Positions 7,635 to 14,811 of a stretch of DNA of 46,564 bases are shown here, piece by piece (within the stretch, counting starts at the first letter, position 1; each line of letters begins with the position of its first letter). Source of the stretch: Alphaproteobacteria bacterium (GTDB lineage Bacteria > Pseudomonadota > Alphaproteobacteria > Rickettsiales > SXRF01); NCBI GenBank assembly GCA_013288305.1, contig JABDCD010000003.1:11466-58029 (forward strand), given 5' to 3'. The position numbers and the translations under genes were made by a program. The notes beneath the pieces were generated by a model. That model worked only from the letters and a program-made list of their open reading frames with translations. It was not told the origin of the DNA and made no database searches.

Positions 7635-9767
7635 ATGTCCGGCGAATTTGAAACTGCCATTCCCGAAATGCCTGGCGTCGCCCCGCGGCTTTATGGCATT
7701 GCCGCTTTGGTCGCCGCCATCGTGCTGGTCGGGCTGTGGCTCATCCTGCGCTTTACTGCCGCCGATCTCGCCCGCGACGTGCAGGCCTGGCAGGAAAAGC
7801 TGAACCTGATCGCCGAAAGCCGCGCCGCTGAAATCAACGGCTGGGTGGAAGGCAATGTCAAGGAGTTGCAGACGCTGTCTGATAATCCCTCGCTGCAGCT
7901 ATACATGACCGAATTGCAGATGCAAAAAGCGCCCGATGCCGGTGACGAACCGGCGCAAAAAACTTACCTGCGCAACCTGCTGCTGTTCACCGCCCAGCGC
8001 GCCGGTTTCGGCAGCGGCGGCAATGCGGCGTCCATCCCGGCCGACGTGCAGCCGGAAAGCAAAAGCGGCCTGGCCATCATCGATGCCGGCGGGCAGCCCA
8101 TCGTCTCAACCCCTATGCTGGCCGCGGTGCGCGACCGGCTGCTTGAATACGCCAAGCAACCGGCCTCGGCTGAGCCTGCCCTGATCGACATCAGCAAGGA
8201 TAATGACGGCACGCCGATGATCGGCTTTATCGCACCGGTATTTTCCATCCAGGGCGACCGCACGGCCGGCGGGCAGATCGGCCGCATCATCGCCATGAAA
8301 ACCGTCGGCGATAATTTATTCGGGCTGCTCAAATATCCCGGCGCTACGGAAAAAACGCTGGAGTCCGTCCTGGTGCGCACCAATGACGGCAAGCTCGAAT
8401 ATATTTCTCCGTTGGAGGACGGCACCGCCACCCTGGGCAAGCAAACGCCGCTCGATCCGGCAGCATCCGCCGAAGCGGCGCTCGTGCAAACCATAGGCAA
8501 TTTCGTATCGGATCAGAAAGATTACCGCGAGCGGACGGTGCTGGCGACGTCGCGCGCCATCGCCGGGACGCCGTGGACGTTGATAGTGAAGATCGACCGC
8601 GAGGAAGCCTTGGCACAAAGCGGGGAACGCCGCGCCGGCATGGCGGTGTTTTTCTTCCTGATCATCGCCAGCATCGTGCTGATCGTCGTCGCCGTGTGGT
8701 GGCACGCCCATTCGCGGCGCTCGCTGATGCTGTCGGGCTATTTCCGCGCGCTGGCGGCGCAGGCCAAGGCGCAGGAGCGGCTGCTCAGGCTGGTTGCCGA
8801 TCACCAGCCGGAGCCGATCTATATCGTCGATGCCGGACACAGTTTCCGCTTTGCCAACCGGCAGGCGGCGGCGGAGGCAAACATGGCGGAGGACAGCATG
8901 GCGGGCAAAACGCTGGCCGACGTGCGCGGCTATGCGCGCGCCGACCACATCGCCCAGCAATGCGACCAGGCGCGCAAAGACGGCCGGATTACGTATGACG
9001 TGCAGCGTATCCGGCAAAAAAATAATGAGGAAAAAATCGTCCGCAGCGCCTATGTGCCGCTCGCCCATATTCCGCTGGCGACGCTGCCCGAGCCGACGCC
9101 GGGCGTGCTGGTCGTCGAACAGGATATCAGCGAGGTGGTGCAGCAGCGCGAGCGGCGGCTGGAAATCCAGCGGCAGCTGGTCGAGATGCTGATCCGACTG
9201 GTCGATAAGCGCGACCCGTTCGCCGCCAACCATTCGCAGCTGGTGGCAGACATCGCGCAGGAAATCGCTGTGGGCATGGGGCTGGACGAGGTGACGGCCG
9301 AGACGGCAAAAACCGCTGCCAGCCTCATGAATATAGGCAAAATCGTCGTGCCGGCCGAATTGCTGACCAAGACGAAAAGCTTAAGCGCCGACGAAAAACG
9401 CACCATCCACGATTCCATGAACGCCGCCGCCGAGTTGCTGGCCGGCATTCGCTTCGACGGGCCGGTCGCCGATGCCATCCGCCAGTGGCAGGAAAAATGG
9501 GACGGCACCGGCCCGCTGGGATTGAAAGGCGAAACCATCCTGATGCCGGCGCGCATCATCGCCGTCGCCAACACTTTCGTCGGCATGATCAGCCCGCGCT
9601 CGTGGCGCACGGCGCTCACCGTCGAGGCGGCCAATAAATTCCTGCTCGACCAGTCCGGCAGCCATTTCGACCGCCGCGTCGTCATCACGCTGATCAATTA
9701 CGTGGAAAACCAGAGCGGCCGCGCCTGGCTTAAGACCACGCTCGACGGCCAGAAAAAAGCGGCGTGA
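7635..9767 (+). CDS. Membrane sensor with PAS and degenerate HD-GYP domain
   Basis: The 710-residue protein has a first membrane helix at about 20-42, an extracytoplasmic sensor region to about 333, a second helix at about 335-357 (VFFFLIIASIVLIVVAVWW), a PAS-like region at about 382-500, and an HD-GYP-like domain at about 505-690. HD-GYP enzymes degrade c-di-GMP. Here the expected HD pair is MN (near residue 565, LMNIGKIVVPAELL), the paired histidines before DGTGP are replaced (QWQEKWDGTG), and the final metal Asp is Asn (AVANTF). It is probably a non-catalytic receptor. The ATG at 7635 lies 1 nt after the bamE stop; the longer frame from 7422 merely overlaps bamE. Confidence 0.85.
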   Translation: MSGEFETAIPEMPGVAPRLYGIAALVAAIVLVGLWLILRFTAADLARDVQAWQEKLNLIAESRAAEINGWVEGNVKELQTLSDNPSLQLYMTELQMQKAPDAGDEPAQKTYLRNLLLFTAQRAGFGSGGNAASIPADVQPESKSGLAIIDAGGQPIVSTPMLAAVRDRLLEYAKQPASAEPALIDISKDNDGTPMIGFIAPVFSIQGDRTAGGQIGRIIAMKTVGDNLFGLLKYPGATEKTLESVLVRTNDGKLEYISPLEDGTATLGKQTPLDPAASAEAALVQTIGNFVSDQKDYRERTVLATSRAIAGTPWTLIVKIDREEALAQSGERRAGMAVFFFLIIASIVLIVVAVWWHAHSRRSLMLSGYFRALAAQAKAQERLLRLVADHQPEPIYIVDAGHSFRFANRQAAAEANMAEDSMAGKTLADVRGYARADHIAQQCDQARKDGRITYDVQRIRQKNNEEKIVRSAYVPLAHIPLATLPEPTPGVLVVEQDISEVVQQRERRLEIQRQLVEMLIRLVDKRDPFAANHSQLVADIAQEIAVGMGLDEVTAETAKTAASLMNIGKIVVPAELLTKTKSLSADEKRTIHDSMNAAAELLAGIRFDGPVADAIRQWQEKWDGTGPLGLKGETILMPARIIAVANTFVGMISPRSWRTALTVEAANKFLLDQSGSHFDRRVVITLINYVENQSGRAWLKTTLDGQKKAA

Positions 9768-9885
9768 AGAGTACCGCTTTCCCCTTTCTGGCCATGCGGT
9801 TTGCCGCTTCGCCTGCTATTTTACCTATTGCGCTTGCCGGCAAAGCTTTGTAATGCTTTTTGCCCTTATCACTTAGCCGCCACAT

Positions 9886-9959
9886 TGGGGGATCGTCTAG
9901 CGGTAGGACTACGGACTCTGACTCCGTCAACCTAGGTTCGAATCCTAGTCCCCCAGCCA
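9886..9959 (+). tRNA. tRNA-Gln(CUG)
   Basis: A full cloverleaf: acceptor TGGGGGA (9886-9892) pairs with TCCCCCA (9949-9955), discriminator G 9956, encoded CCA 9957-9959. The anticodon stem ACGGA/TCCGT encloses CTCTGAC, giving anticodon CTG. The T-arm is CCTAG-GTTCGAAT-CCTAG. Its 3' end serves as the left attachment site of the island that follows. Confidence 0.97.
9940..9953 (+). other. Left attachment site (attL) in the tRNA-Gln 3' end
   Basis: GAATCCTAGTCCCC, covering the T-loop and the 3' acceptor strand of tRNA-Gln, recurs exactly at 21037-21050 in the same orientation. This is the arrangement left by tyrosine-recombinase integration into a tRNA gene. Confidence 0.75.
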
Positions 9960-9966
9960 GTTTATA

Positions 9967-9993
9967 GTCCAACACCGTCCAGTAACGTCCAAA
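9967..9993 (+). repeat. Short direct repeats GTCCA next to attL
   Basis: GTCCA recurs three times at 10-11 nt spacing just downstream of the tRNA (GTCCAACACC, GTCCAGTAAC, GTCCAAAATA), about one helical turn apart. A further GTCCAG lies near 10050. This spacing resembles arm-type integrase binding sites; that role is inference. Confidence 0.4.
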
Positions 9994-10057
9994 ATACCTA
10001 GCAAAATCAGAGTTTACAGCGCGAGTGTTATCCGGTATGCTCCAATCATGTCCAGTT

Positions 10058-10070
10058 AAATCTACCGCCA
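10058..10070. repeat. Island-end inverted repeat, left copy
   Basis: AAATCTACCGCCA here is the exact reverse complement of TGGCGGTAGATTT at 20959-20971, close to the other island end. A 13-nt inverted match near both ends suggests recombination-protein binding sites. Confidence 0.5.
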
Positions 10071-10121
10071 AATGACGGTCATTCTGACGGTAGCTAAAAC
10101 CATTAGATTGGAGTTACCGCC

Positions 10122-10262
10122 ATGTCCCTTACCGATATTGCCATCCGTACCGCCAAACCCAGGGATAAAGCCTATAAGCTCTATGATGGTGGCGGGTTGT
10201 ATTTAGGAGTGCAGCCAAATGGCGGTAAGTGGTGGCGGTATGAATATCGTTTTACTGAATGA
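10122..10262 (+). pseudogene. Truncated tyrosine integrase (N-terminal domain remnant)
   Basis: A 46-residue frame starting MSLTDIAIRTAKPRDKAYKL and continuing YDGGGLYLGVQPNGGKWWRYEY is the N-terminal arm-binding domain (DUF4102) of P4/phage-type integrases, which are normally about 400 residues. It stops at 10262, where the sequence becomes unrelated. The catalytic domain (R-H-x-x-R-Y) is absent from the window. Its location directly after the tRNA attachment site is the usual place for a tRNA-targeting integrase, so the island can no longer move on its own. Confidence 0.85.
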
Positions 10263-10551
10263 AAAGATAATTTTTGCCCTCAAGGATATTGATGGCAAAT
10301 TTGATGGGTTTGCCATCGAGCGCCTATTTGCTCCAAGCGATATTGCAACGTTGGTTGAAACGGAACCAAAGGAAATAAAAAAGGATATAAAAAGATACAA
10401 GAAGGCTTTGGCTGGAAAAATTCAGGAACTATTGGCTAGTAATCAAAAAGCAAACCTCTCTGCTGAAACAATTAAGAATTTTGATGCAATATTGTCTTTC
10501 TTGAGTGCAAAGTTTAATTCTGTCCAAAGTACAGCAAAAAAAGTGGCCTAA
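10240..10551 (+). CDS. Hypothetical protein at the integrase deletion junction
   Basis: This 103-residue frame (MNIVLLNEKIIFALKDIDG...) overlaps the last 23 nt of the integrase remnant in another frame. It is lysine-rich and helical in character, with ETEPKEIKKDIKRYKKALAGKIQ. I recognise no family. The first codons may be a fusion artefact of the deletion that removed the integrase, so it could be the tail of a larger lost gene. No convincing ribosome binding site precedes the ATG. Confidence 0.4.
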   Translation: MNIVLLNEKIIFALKDIDGKFDGFAIERLFAPSDIATLVETEPKEIKKDIKRYKKALAGKIQELLASNQKANLSAETIKNFDAILSFLSAKFNSVQSTAKKVA

Positions 10552-10577
10552 GCGAATCGGCGGCCATATGTGAATAT

Positions 10578-10946
10578 TTAATCCGGTATTGCTTGCTTGA
10601 TTTCTTCGAGCGATACGCCGTCTTTTACATTAAACCGGATTATGTGATACCCAGCACCCTTTAATAATTCGTCGCGGCTGTCGTCCTGGTCGTGATAATT
10701 GTGGGTGTAATCATCCAATTCTATTATAGCGGCAACCTTCATGGTCACACTGTTGTAGATAACAAAATCTGCGACTTTCCGATTAAACCGGTTCCTTTCA
10801 GCCCACTCTTTTTTGTTGGATACATCAAGAAGCGCATTAAATGAAACTTGAGGAAATATATAATGGTTCGGCAACGCTTTTCTTAGCTTAAGAAAAAAGC
10901 TGGTCTCCGTAGGAGTAAGCAAGTCTTTTTTGATACACTGTGTCAT
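10578..10946 (-). CDS. DUF2726 domain protein
   Basis: This 122-residue protein fits DUF2726: LTPTETSFFLKLRKALP, IFPQVSFNALLDV, VADFVIYNSVTMKVAAIIELDDYTH, then DDSRDELLKGAGYHIIRF. The D...E-x-D pattern (ADFV, IELDD) and the following R/F strand resemble the restriction-endonuclease-like PD-(D/E)XK fold proposed for this family. A nuclease role is inference and the substrate is unknown. It is convergent with the junction gene and stands alone. Confidence 0.75.
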   Translation of the reverse strand: MTQCIKKDLLTPTETSFFLKLRKALPNHYIFPQVSFNALLDVSNKKEWAERNRFNRKVADFVIYNSVTMKVAAIIELDDYTHNYHDQDDSRDELLKGAGYHIIRFNVKDGVSLEEIKQAIPD

Positions 10947-10974
10947 GTGTTCTGCATCATGCCTGAGGGAGATG

Positions 10975-11703
10975 TCACGGCTGATTGACCATCTGCGCGA
11001 AGGCTTCCAGTTCCTGCTGATTCAGGTCGGATACCGCTTCGAATGCCATATTATTTTTGTGCCACGAGACGATGTTAAACCCGCGCCGGGAGATGGTGCG
11101 TATTGGGGAATCCGCTGCCGTGTCCGGGATGATGAACAGATTGATGATGTGTTTATTGCGATGATAAGCGAGTGCCGCAGCGTTCTGATGCCGGATATAA
11201 TCAAGCCGCCCGCCGATCAGCGGATAGCCTTTATCGCTTAGATCAATTACCGGCGGCGAGAAGTCGATCTTGCCGGCAAACCATGGCTTGACCGTATGCT
11301 TATCGGAAGACGCCACATCAGTCAGATGCTGCTCCATCAGCGAGCGTACATGGCTTGATACGACTTCCTCGGTCAGCATATCCTGCGATGATGGTGTAGC
11401 GATATACAGCATCACCGAAGCCGCAAGCGCGGCAGCGGAAATTGCCGGAGCGATCCAACGGCTCGGTGTTTTTTGTTTTGCCTGAGGCATAATGCGCCGT
11501 TGTAATAATTCCGATGCGGGATAATAAGGCGCATTCTGGCGGAGGCCATCACGGAGCGTCTGAAGCTCAGCCAGCTTTGATTTGCAAGCCGGGCACTGTA
11601 CTAAATGCTGGCTCACGCGCAATGCCATCTCCATCTCGAGTTCGTTGTCGAGATAGGGATGTAACCAATCGGCGCAGTCGTTACAGTTCATTTCACTGGT
11701 CAT
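10975..11703 (-). CDS. Zinc-finger anti-sigma factor
   Basis: The 242-residue membrane protein has an N-terminal zinc-binding anti-sigma domain (C7, C10, and H33-x3-C37-x2-C40, the ZAS/zf-HC2 pattern) and a membrane helix at about 83-102. An extracytoplasmic C-terminal domain of about 140 residues follows. Such RsiW/ChrR-like proteins hold an ECF sigma factor at the membrane or release it on redox change. It overlaps the sigma gene by 11 nt, so the two are made together. The Cys/His cluster makes a redox signal plausible, but this is unproven. Confidence 0.9.
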   Translation of the reverse strand: MTSEMNCNDCADWLHPYLDNELEMEMALRVSQHLVQCPACKSKLAELQTLRDGLRQNAPYYPASELLQRRIMPQAKQKTPSRWIAPAISAAALAASVMLYIATPSSQDMLTEEVVSSHVRSLMEQHLTDVASSDKHTVKPWFAGKIDFSPPVIDLSDKGYPLIGGRLDYIRHQNAAALAYHRNKHIINLFIIPDTAADSPIRTISRRGFNIVSWHKNNMAFEAVSDLNQQELEAFAQMVNQP

Positions 11704-12232
11704 TTTTCAGCAATTCCTTCTTCAGCATTTCGCGCCCGCGCGCCAACCGCGACATCACCGTACCAATCGGCACTTCCGTCACACCCGCGATTTCTTTGTA
11801 AGACATCTCTTCCAATTCTTTAAGCACGATAACCTCACGAAATATCGCTGGCAGGGCTTCCAGCCCATTTTGCAATGCCTGTCTGTCCTGCATCCGCTCT
11901 GTCCATTTTTCCGGCGTATCCGTATGTGCCAATGTCGTTTTATCCTTTTCGCTCATTGCAGCTTCGTCATCAATATCCACATAATAACGCTCGCCTGCCG
12001 ATTCTTTGAGCCATGTGTAGCTCTGGTTGCGCACGATGGTTAATAGCCACGCGCGCGCATTGCCATCCAAGAAGCGATGCAGCGATTTAAAGGCGCGCTC
12101 ACAGCTTTCCTGCACAATATCCTGCGCTGCACTGTCACTTCTGGTCAGCCAGCGGGCAAGGTTATGGGCGGCATTCAAATGCGGCAGAATAAGCTGCTCG
12201 AAGCGCCTTGTATCCTCATTATGTGCCTTCAT
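11693..12232 (-). CDS. ECF-type RNA polymerase sigma factor
   Basis: The 179-residue protein has the two sigma-70 regions of an ECF factor. Region 2 carries HNLARWLTRSDSAAQDIVQESCERAFKSLHRF and ARAWLLTIVRNQSY. Region 4 carries LEALPAIFREVIVLKELEEMSYKEIAGVTEVPIGTVMSRLARGREML, the helix-turn-helix that reads the -35 box. It is divergent from the metallophosphoesterase-cupredoxin operon. Both directions carry the same GGAATA-N15-CGGTT promoter, indicating autoregulation and direct control of that operon. Confidence 0.95.
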   Translation of the reverse strand: MKAHNEDTRRFEQLILPHLNAAHNLARWLTRSDSAAQDIVQESCERAFKSLHRFLDGNARAWLLTIVRNQSYTWLKESAGERYYVDIDDEAAMSEKDKTTLAHTDTPEKWTERMQDRQALQNGLEALPAIFREVIVLKELEEMSYKEIAGVTEVPIGTVMSRLARGREMLKKELLKNDQ

Positions 12233-12238
12233 TACTCT

Positions 12239-12265
12239 AAACCGCTCTCCGCCTCGATTTATTCC
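12239..12265 (-). promoter_or_regulatory. Putative ECF promoter of the sigma/anti-sigma operon
   Basis: On the minus strand GGAATA (12265-12260), a 15-nt spacer and CGGTTT (12244-12239) lie just upstream of the sigma ATG at 12232. Boxes and spacing match the divergent promoter at 12292-12318. The short leader would be about leaderless to a few nucleotides. Confidence 0.65.
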
Positions 12266-12291
12266 CGCTTAAAAATATTTTTGTTTGCCCG

Positions 12292-12318
12292 GGAATAAAA
12301 CCTCTAACTCGCCGGTTA
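12292..12318 (+). promoter_or_regulatory. Putative ECF promoter of the phosphoesterase-cupredoxin operon
   Basis: GGAATA (12292-12297), a 15-nt spacer and CGGTTA (12313-12318) lie 39 nt upstream of the ATG at 12357. GGAA-type -35 and CGGTT-type -10 boxes are typical of ECF sigma factors. The same pair occurs on the opposite strand ahead of the sigma gene. Confidence 0.7.
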
Positions 12319-12356
12319 TATACCGTGAGTCGCGTAACAAGTAAATGGAGGAATTT

Positions 12357-13316
12357 ATGGAAAATAAGTCTGATCAGAAGGTTATTGACCTAGGAAATCA
12401 AAGCCGCCGGGATTTCCTTAAATGCTCGGCCTGGGCAGGTGCGGGCGTGCTGTGGATGCTGTCTGGAGGAATCCCCAAAGCTTTTGCGCTTGATGGCACC
12501 AGCAAGATACCGGATGCCGAGACGTTGGCTCAGAGCTTCCATTTCGTGCAGATCAGCGACAGCCATATCGGCTTTAATAAAGAAGCCAATCCCGATCCAA
12601 TAAAAACACTGCACGAAGCCATCGACAGGGTCAATGCGCTGCCTAAACCGTCATTGATCCTGCATACCGGCGATATCACGCACCTTTCCAAACCGGAGCA
12701 ATTCGATACGGCGGCGGAGATTTTCCAAAGCCTGCCCGCACAGGTGCATTATGTGCCGGGTGAGCACGACACGCTCGACGAAGGCATGGGCAAGCTATTC
12801 CTTGAACGCTATGGCAAAGGCACCAAAGGGAGCGGTTGGTATAGTTTCGACGATCATGGCGTGCATTTTATCGCACTCATCAATGTGCTTAACTTCAAAG
12901 ACGGCAGCATGACCAGCCTCGGCGATGAACAACTCAAATGGCTGGCCGATGATTTGCGTAGCGTCAGTAAGAGCACGCCGATTGTAGTCTTCGCGCATAT
13001 TCCGCTGTGGACGATCTATGAACCCTGGGGCTGGGGTACTGCCGATGGCGCACAAGCGATTGCGCTCTTACGCGATTATGGTTCAGTGACGGTACTCAAC
13101 GGCCATATCCATCAGGTGATTCAAAAGGTGGAAGGTAACATTACTTTCCATACCGCTCGCGGAACAGCCTATCCGCAGCCCGCACCTGGCTCTGCGCCAG
13201 CACCAGGCCCCATGAAAGTACCCGCAGAACAGCTACGCAGCTATCTGGGCATTACCGATGTCAAGACCGTGCAAGGCGATCACGCGCTGGCGCTGATCGA
13301 TACAACTTTAGTTTAG
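12357..13316 (+). CDS. Tat-exported metallophosphoesterase
   Basis: The 319-residue calcineurin-like phosphoesterase has a twin-arginine signal (QSRRDFLKCSAWAGAGVLW) and the metal-binding motifs QISDSHIG, LHTGDITHL, GEHD, VFAHIPLW and NGHIHQ in order. The fold uses two metals to hydrolyse phosphate esters; the substrate is unknown and exported CpdA/Icc relatives vary. The ATG at 12357 follows GGAGG by 5 nt, whereas the in-frame ATG at 12345 overlaps that site. It is co-transcribed with the cupredoxin 11 nt downstream. Confidence 0.9.
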   Translation: MENKSDQKVIDLGNQSRRDFLKCSAWAGAGVLWMLSGGIPKAFALDGTSKIPDAETLAQSFHFVQISDSHIGFNKEANPDPIKTLHEAIDRVNALPKPSLILHTGDITHLSKPEQFDTAAEIFQSLPAQVHYVPGEHDTLDEGMGKLFLERYGKGTKGSGWYSFDDHGVHFIALINVLNFKDGSMTSLGDEQLKWLADDLRSVSKSTPIVVFAHIPLWTIYEPWGWGTADGAQAIALLRDYGSVTVLNGHIHQVIQKVEGNITFHTARGTAYPQPAPGSAPAPGPMKVPAEQLRSYLGITDVKTVQGDHALALIDTTLV

Positions 13317-13327
13317 AGGAGGCATTT

Positions 13328-13651
13328 ATGAAAAAATTACTCGCGATGGCACTCATCGGTGTTTTATCGGCATCAGCTGCTTGGGCAGAGGACATGCAGG
13401 TTGGCATCAAGGATCACGCCTTCACACCAGCTGAACTCACAATCAGCACCGGTACAAAAGTAACCTGGACAAATCACGACCAAGACCCGCATACCGTTGT
13501 ACAGCGCGGTGCGCCATCCGGTTTCCATTCCAGCGCGCTCGATACCAATGACAGCTATTCCTACACCTTCACCACGCCAGGAACTTATACTTATTTCTGC
13601 ACTCTACACCCGGCGATGGTAGGTAAAATCACCGTTACCGCAGGGAAGTAA
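13328..13651 (+). CDS. Periplasmic cupredoxin (amicyanin/plastocyanin-like)
   Basis: The 107-residue protein has a signal peptide of about 20 residues (ASAAWA|ED) and one type 1 copper domain. The four ligands are visible as H55 (DPHTVV), C91, H94 and M97 in FCTLHPAM. It is a small soluble electron carrier. An AGGAGG site precedes the ATG. Pairing with a Tat phosphoesterase under an ECF sigma factor recalls redox or envelope-stress regulons; the electron partner is unknown. Confidence 0.93.
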   Translation: MKKLLAMALIGVLSASAAWAEDMQVGIKDHAFTPAELTISTGTKVTWTNHDQDPHTVVQRGAPSGFHSSALDTNDSYSYTFTTPGTYTYFCTLHPAMVGKITVTAGK

Positions 13652-13687
13652 ATAGCGCTAATCCTACATTAGCTAGGCTGGCTTCTG

Positions 13688-14080
13688 TCATAATTTTTTA
13701 TCAAACTTCTCCTGCGCTTCGTGAATCTTTGGGTAATTCATCCGCGCCCATTCTGCCAATCCTTTGATTGGTACCAGGAGAGTTTTTCCGAGCGGTGTAA
13801 GTGTATAGTACACGCTGGGTGGCACGGTTGGCTCGACGCGGCGCGTCAGTAATCCGTAACGTTCCAGTTCGCGTAATGTGCGCGTAAGCATACGCTGCGA
13901 GATGCCCTCGATACTGTGCTGTATTTCGCTGAAGCGCTTGGTGCCGCCGTCGAGAATAGCGACAATGAGAATACTCCATTTATCCCCTACCAGGTTCAAT
14001 ACTTCCCGGATAGGGCGACAGCTTTGCTCAGTGTGTTTGACTGATTCTTTAGTGGTAACACGCTTGTTAGTACCTGACAT
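13688..14080 (-). CDS. HxlR-family transcriptional regulator
   Basis: The 130-residue winged-helix protein has the HxlR core: CRPIREVLNLVGDKWSILIV, GTKRFSEIQHSIEGISQRMLTRTLRELERYGLLTR and YYTLTPLG. The Cys21 at the start of the domain is the position used by several HxlR/QorR/YodB proteins to sense quinones, aldehydes or oxidants. It is divergent from the reductase at 14197, its probable target. Confidence 0.93.
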   Translation of the reverse strand: MSGTNKRVTTKESVKHTEQSCRPIREVLNLVGDKWSILIVAILDGGTKRFSEIQHSIEGISQRMLTRTLRELERYGLLTRRVEPTVPPSVYYTLTPLGKTLLVPIKGLAEWARMNYPKIHEAQEKFDKKL

Positions 14081-14111
14081 AATTGTGCCTTCTTGTGGAG
14101 TTTTCTATAGT

Positions 14112-14139
14112 TACTATAATATACCTTATAACGATAGTA
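14112..14139. promoter_or_regulatory. Possible HxlR operator (inverted repeat)
   Basis: TACTAT at 14112-14117 and ATAGTA at 14134-14139 form an inverted repeat with a 16-nt centre in the AT-rich gap between hxlR and its divergent reductase. Position fits an HxlR dimer site; assignment is inference. Confidence 0.4.
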
Positions 14140-14196
14140 TATCAGATTATAAAAAGTAACCAACTATTAATCCAACCTCACAAAAAGGAGAAAAAT

Positions 14197-14787
14197 ATGC
14201 ATACCGCTCTTGCCAAAGCCGACCTTCAACAACTTTTTACAGAAGCCCGCACGCATCACGCATGGTTGGATGAGCCGGTTTCCGATGCCTTGCTAAAAGA
14301 GGTTTATGATCTGGCCAAATGGGGGCCGACGAGCGCGAACTCCACGCCGATGCGTATGTTATTCGTCAAATCGCCAGCCGCGAAGGAAAAACTACGTCCA
14401 GCCTTGCTGGGCAGTAACGTAGATCAGGTAAAGGCGGCGCCAGTCACCGCTATCATCGCCTACGATGAAAAATTTTATGAAGAGCTGCCAAGATTATTCC
14501 CTGCCTTCGATGCCAAATCCATGTTTGTAGGGAATGAGCCATTGATTAAAGAAACCGAGATGCGCAATGGCTCGTTGCAGGGCGCATATTTCATGCTCGC
14601 CGCGCGGTCACTTGGCCTTGATGTCGGCCCGATGTCTGGATTCAATAATGCCACGGTCGATCAGGCGTTCTTCCAAGGCACATCATGGAAGTCGAATTTC
14701 CTATGCAATATCGGCCACGGCGATAATACTAAACTTCATCCGCGCGGCCCACGCCTTACCTTCGAACAAGCCTGTAAGATTGTTTAA
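14197..14787 (+). CDS. RutE/HadB-like nitroreductase-family reductase
   Basis: The 196-residue flavoprotein matches the malonic semialdehyde reductase branch of the nitroreductase family: HHAWLDEPVSDALLKEVYDLAKWGPTSANSTPMRMLFV, APVTAIIAYDEKFYE and a C-terminal GHGDNTKLHPRGPRL. Members use FMN and NAD(P)H to reduce aldehydes, enones or nitro compounds. The ATG at 14197 has AAAGGAG 7 nt upstream; the frame from 14083 only adds upstream non-coding sequence. The divergent HxlR suggests induction by a reactive electrophile, not pyrimidine catabolism, since no other rut genes are near. Confidence 0.88.
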   Translation: MHTALAKADLQQLFTEARTHHAWLDEPVSDALLKEVYDLAKWGPTSANSTPMRMLFVKSPAAKEKLRPALLGSNVDQVKAAPVTAIIAYDEKFYEELPRLFPAFDAKSMFVGNEPLIKETEMRNGSLQGAYFMLAARSLGLDVGPMSGFNNATVDQAFFQGTSWKSNFLCNIGHGDNTKLHPRGPRLTFEQACKIV

Positions 14788-14811
14788 CATCATCGCGCAG
14801 TAACCTAGCTG

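Noticed and set aside
9730-10071. 113-residue minus-strand frame with GLGFEPRLTESESVVLPLDDPP
   Set aside because: It is the antisense reading of the tRNA-Gln gene, a well-known annotation artefact.
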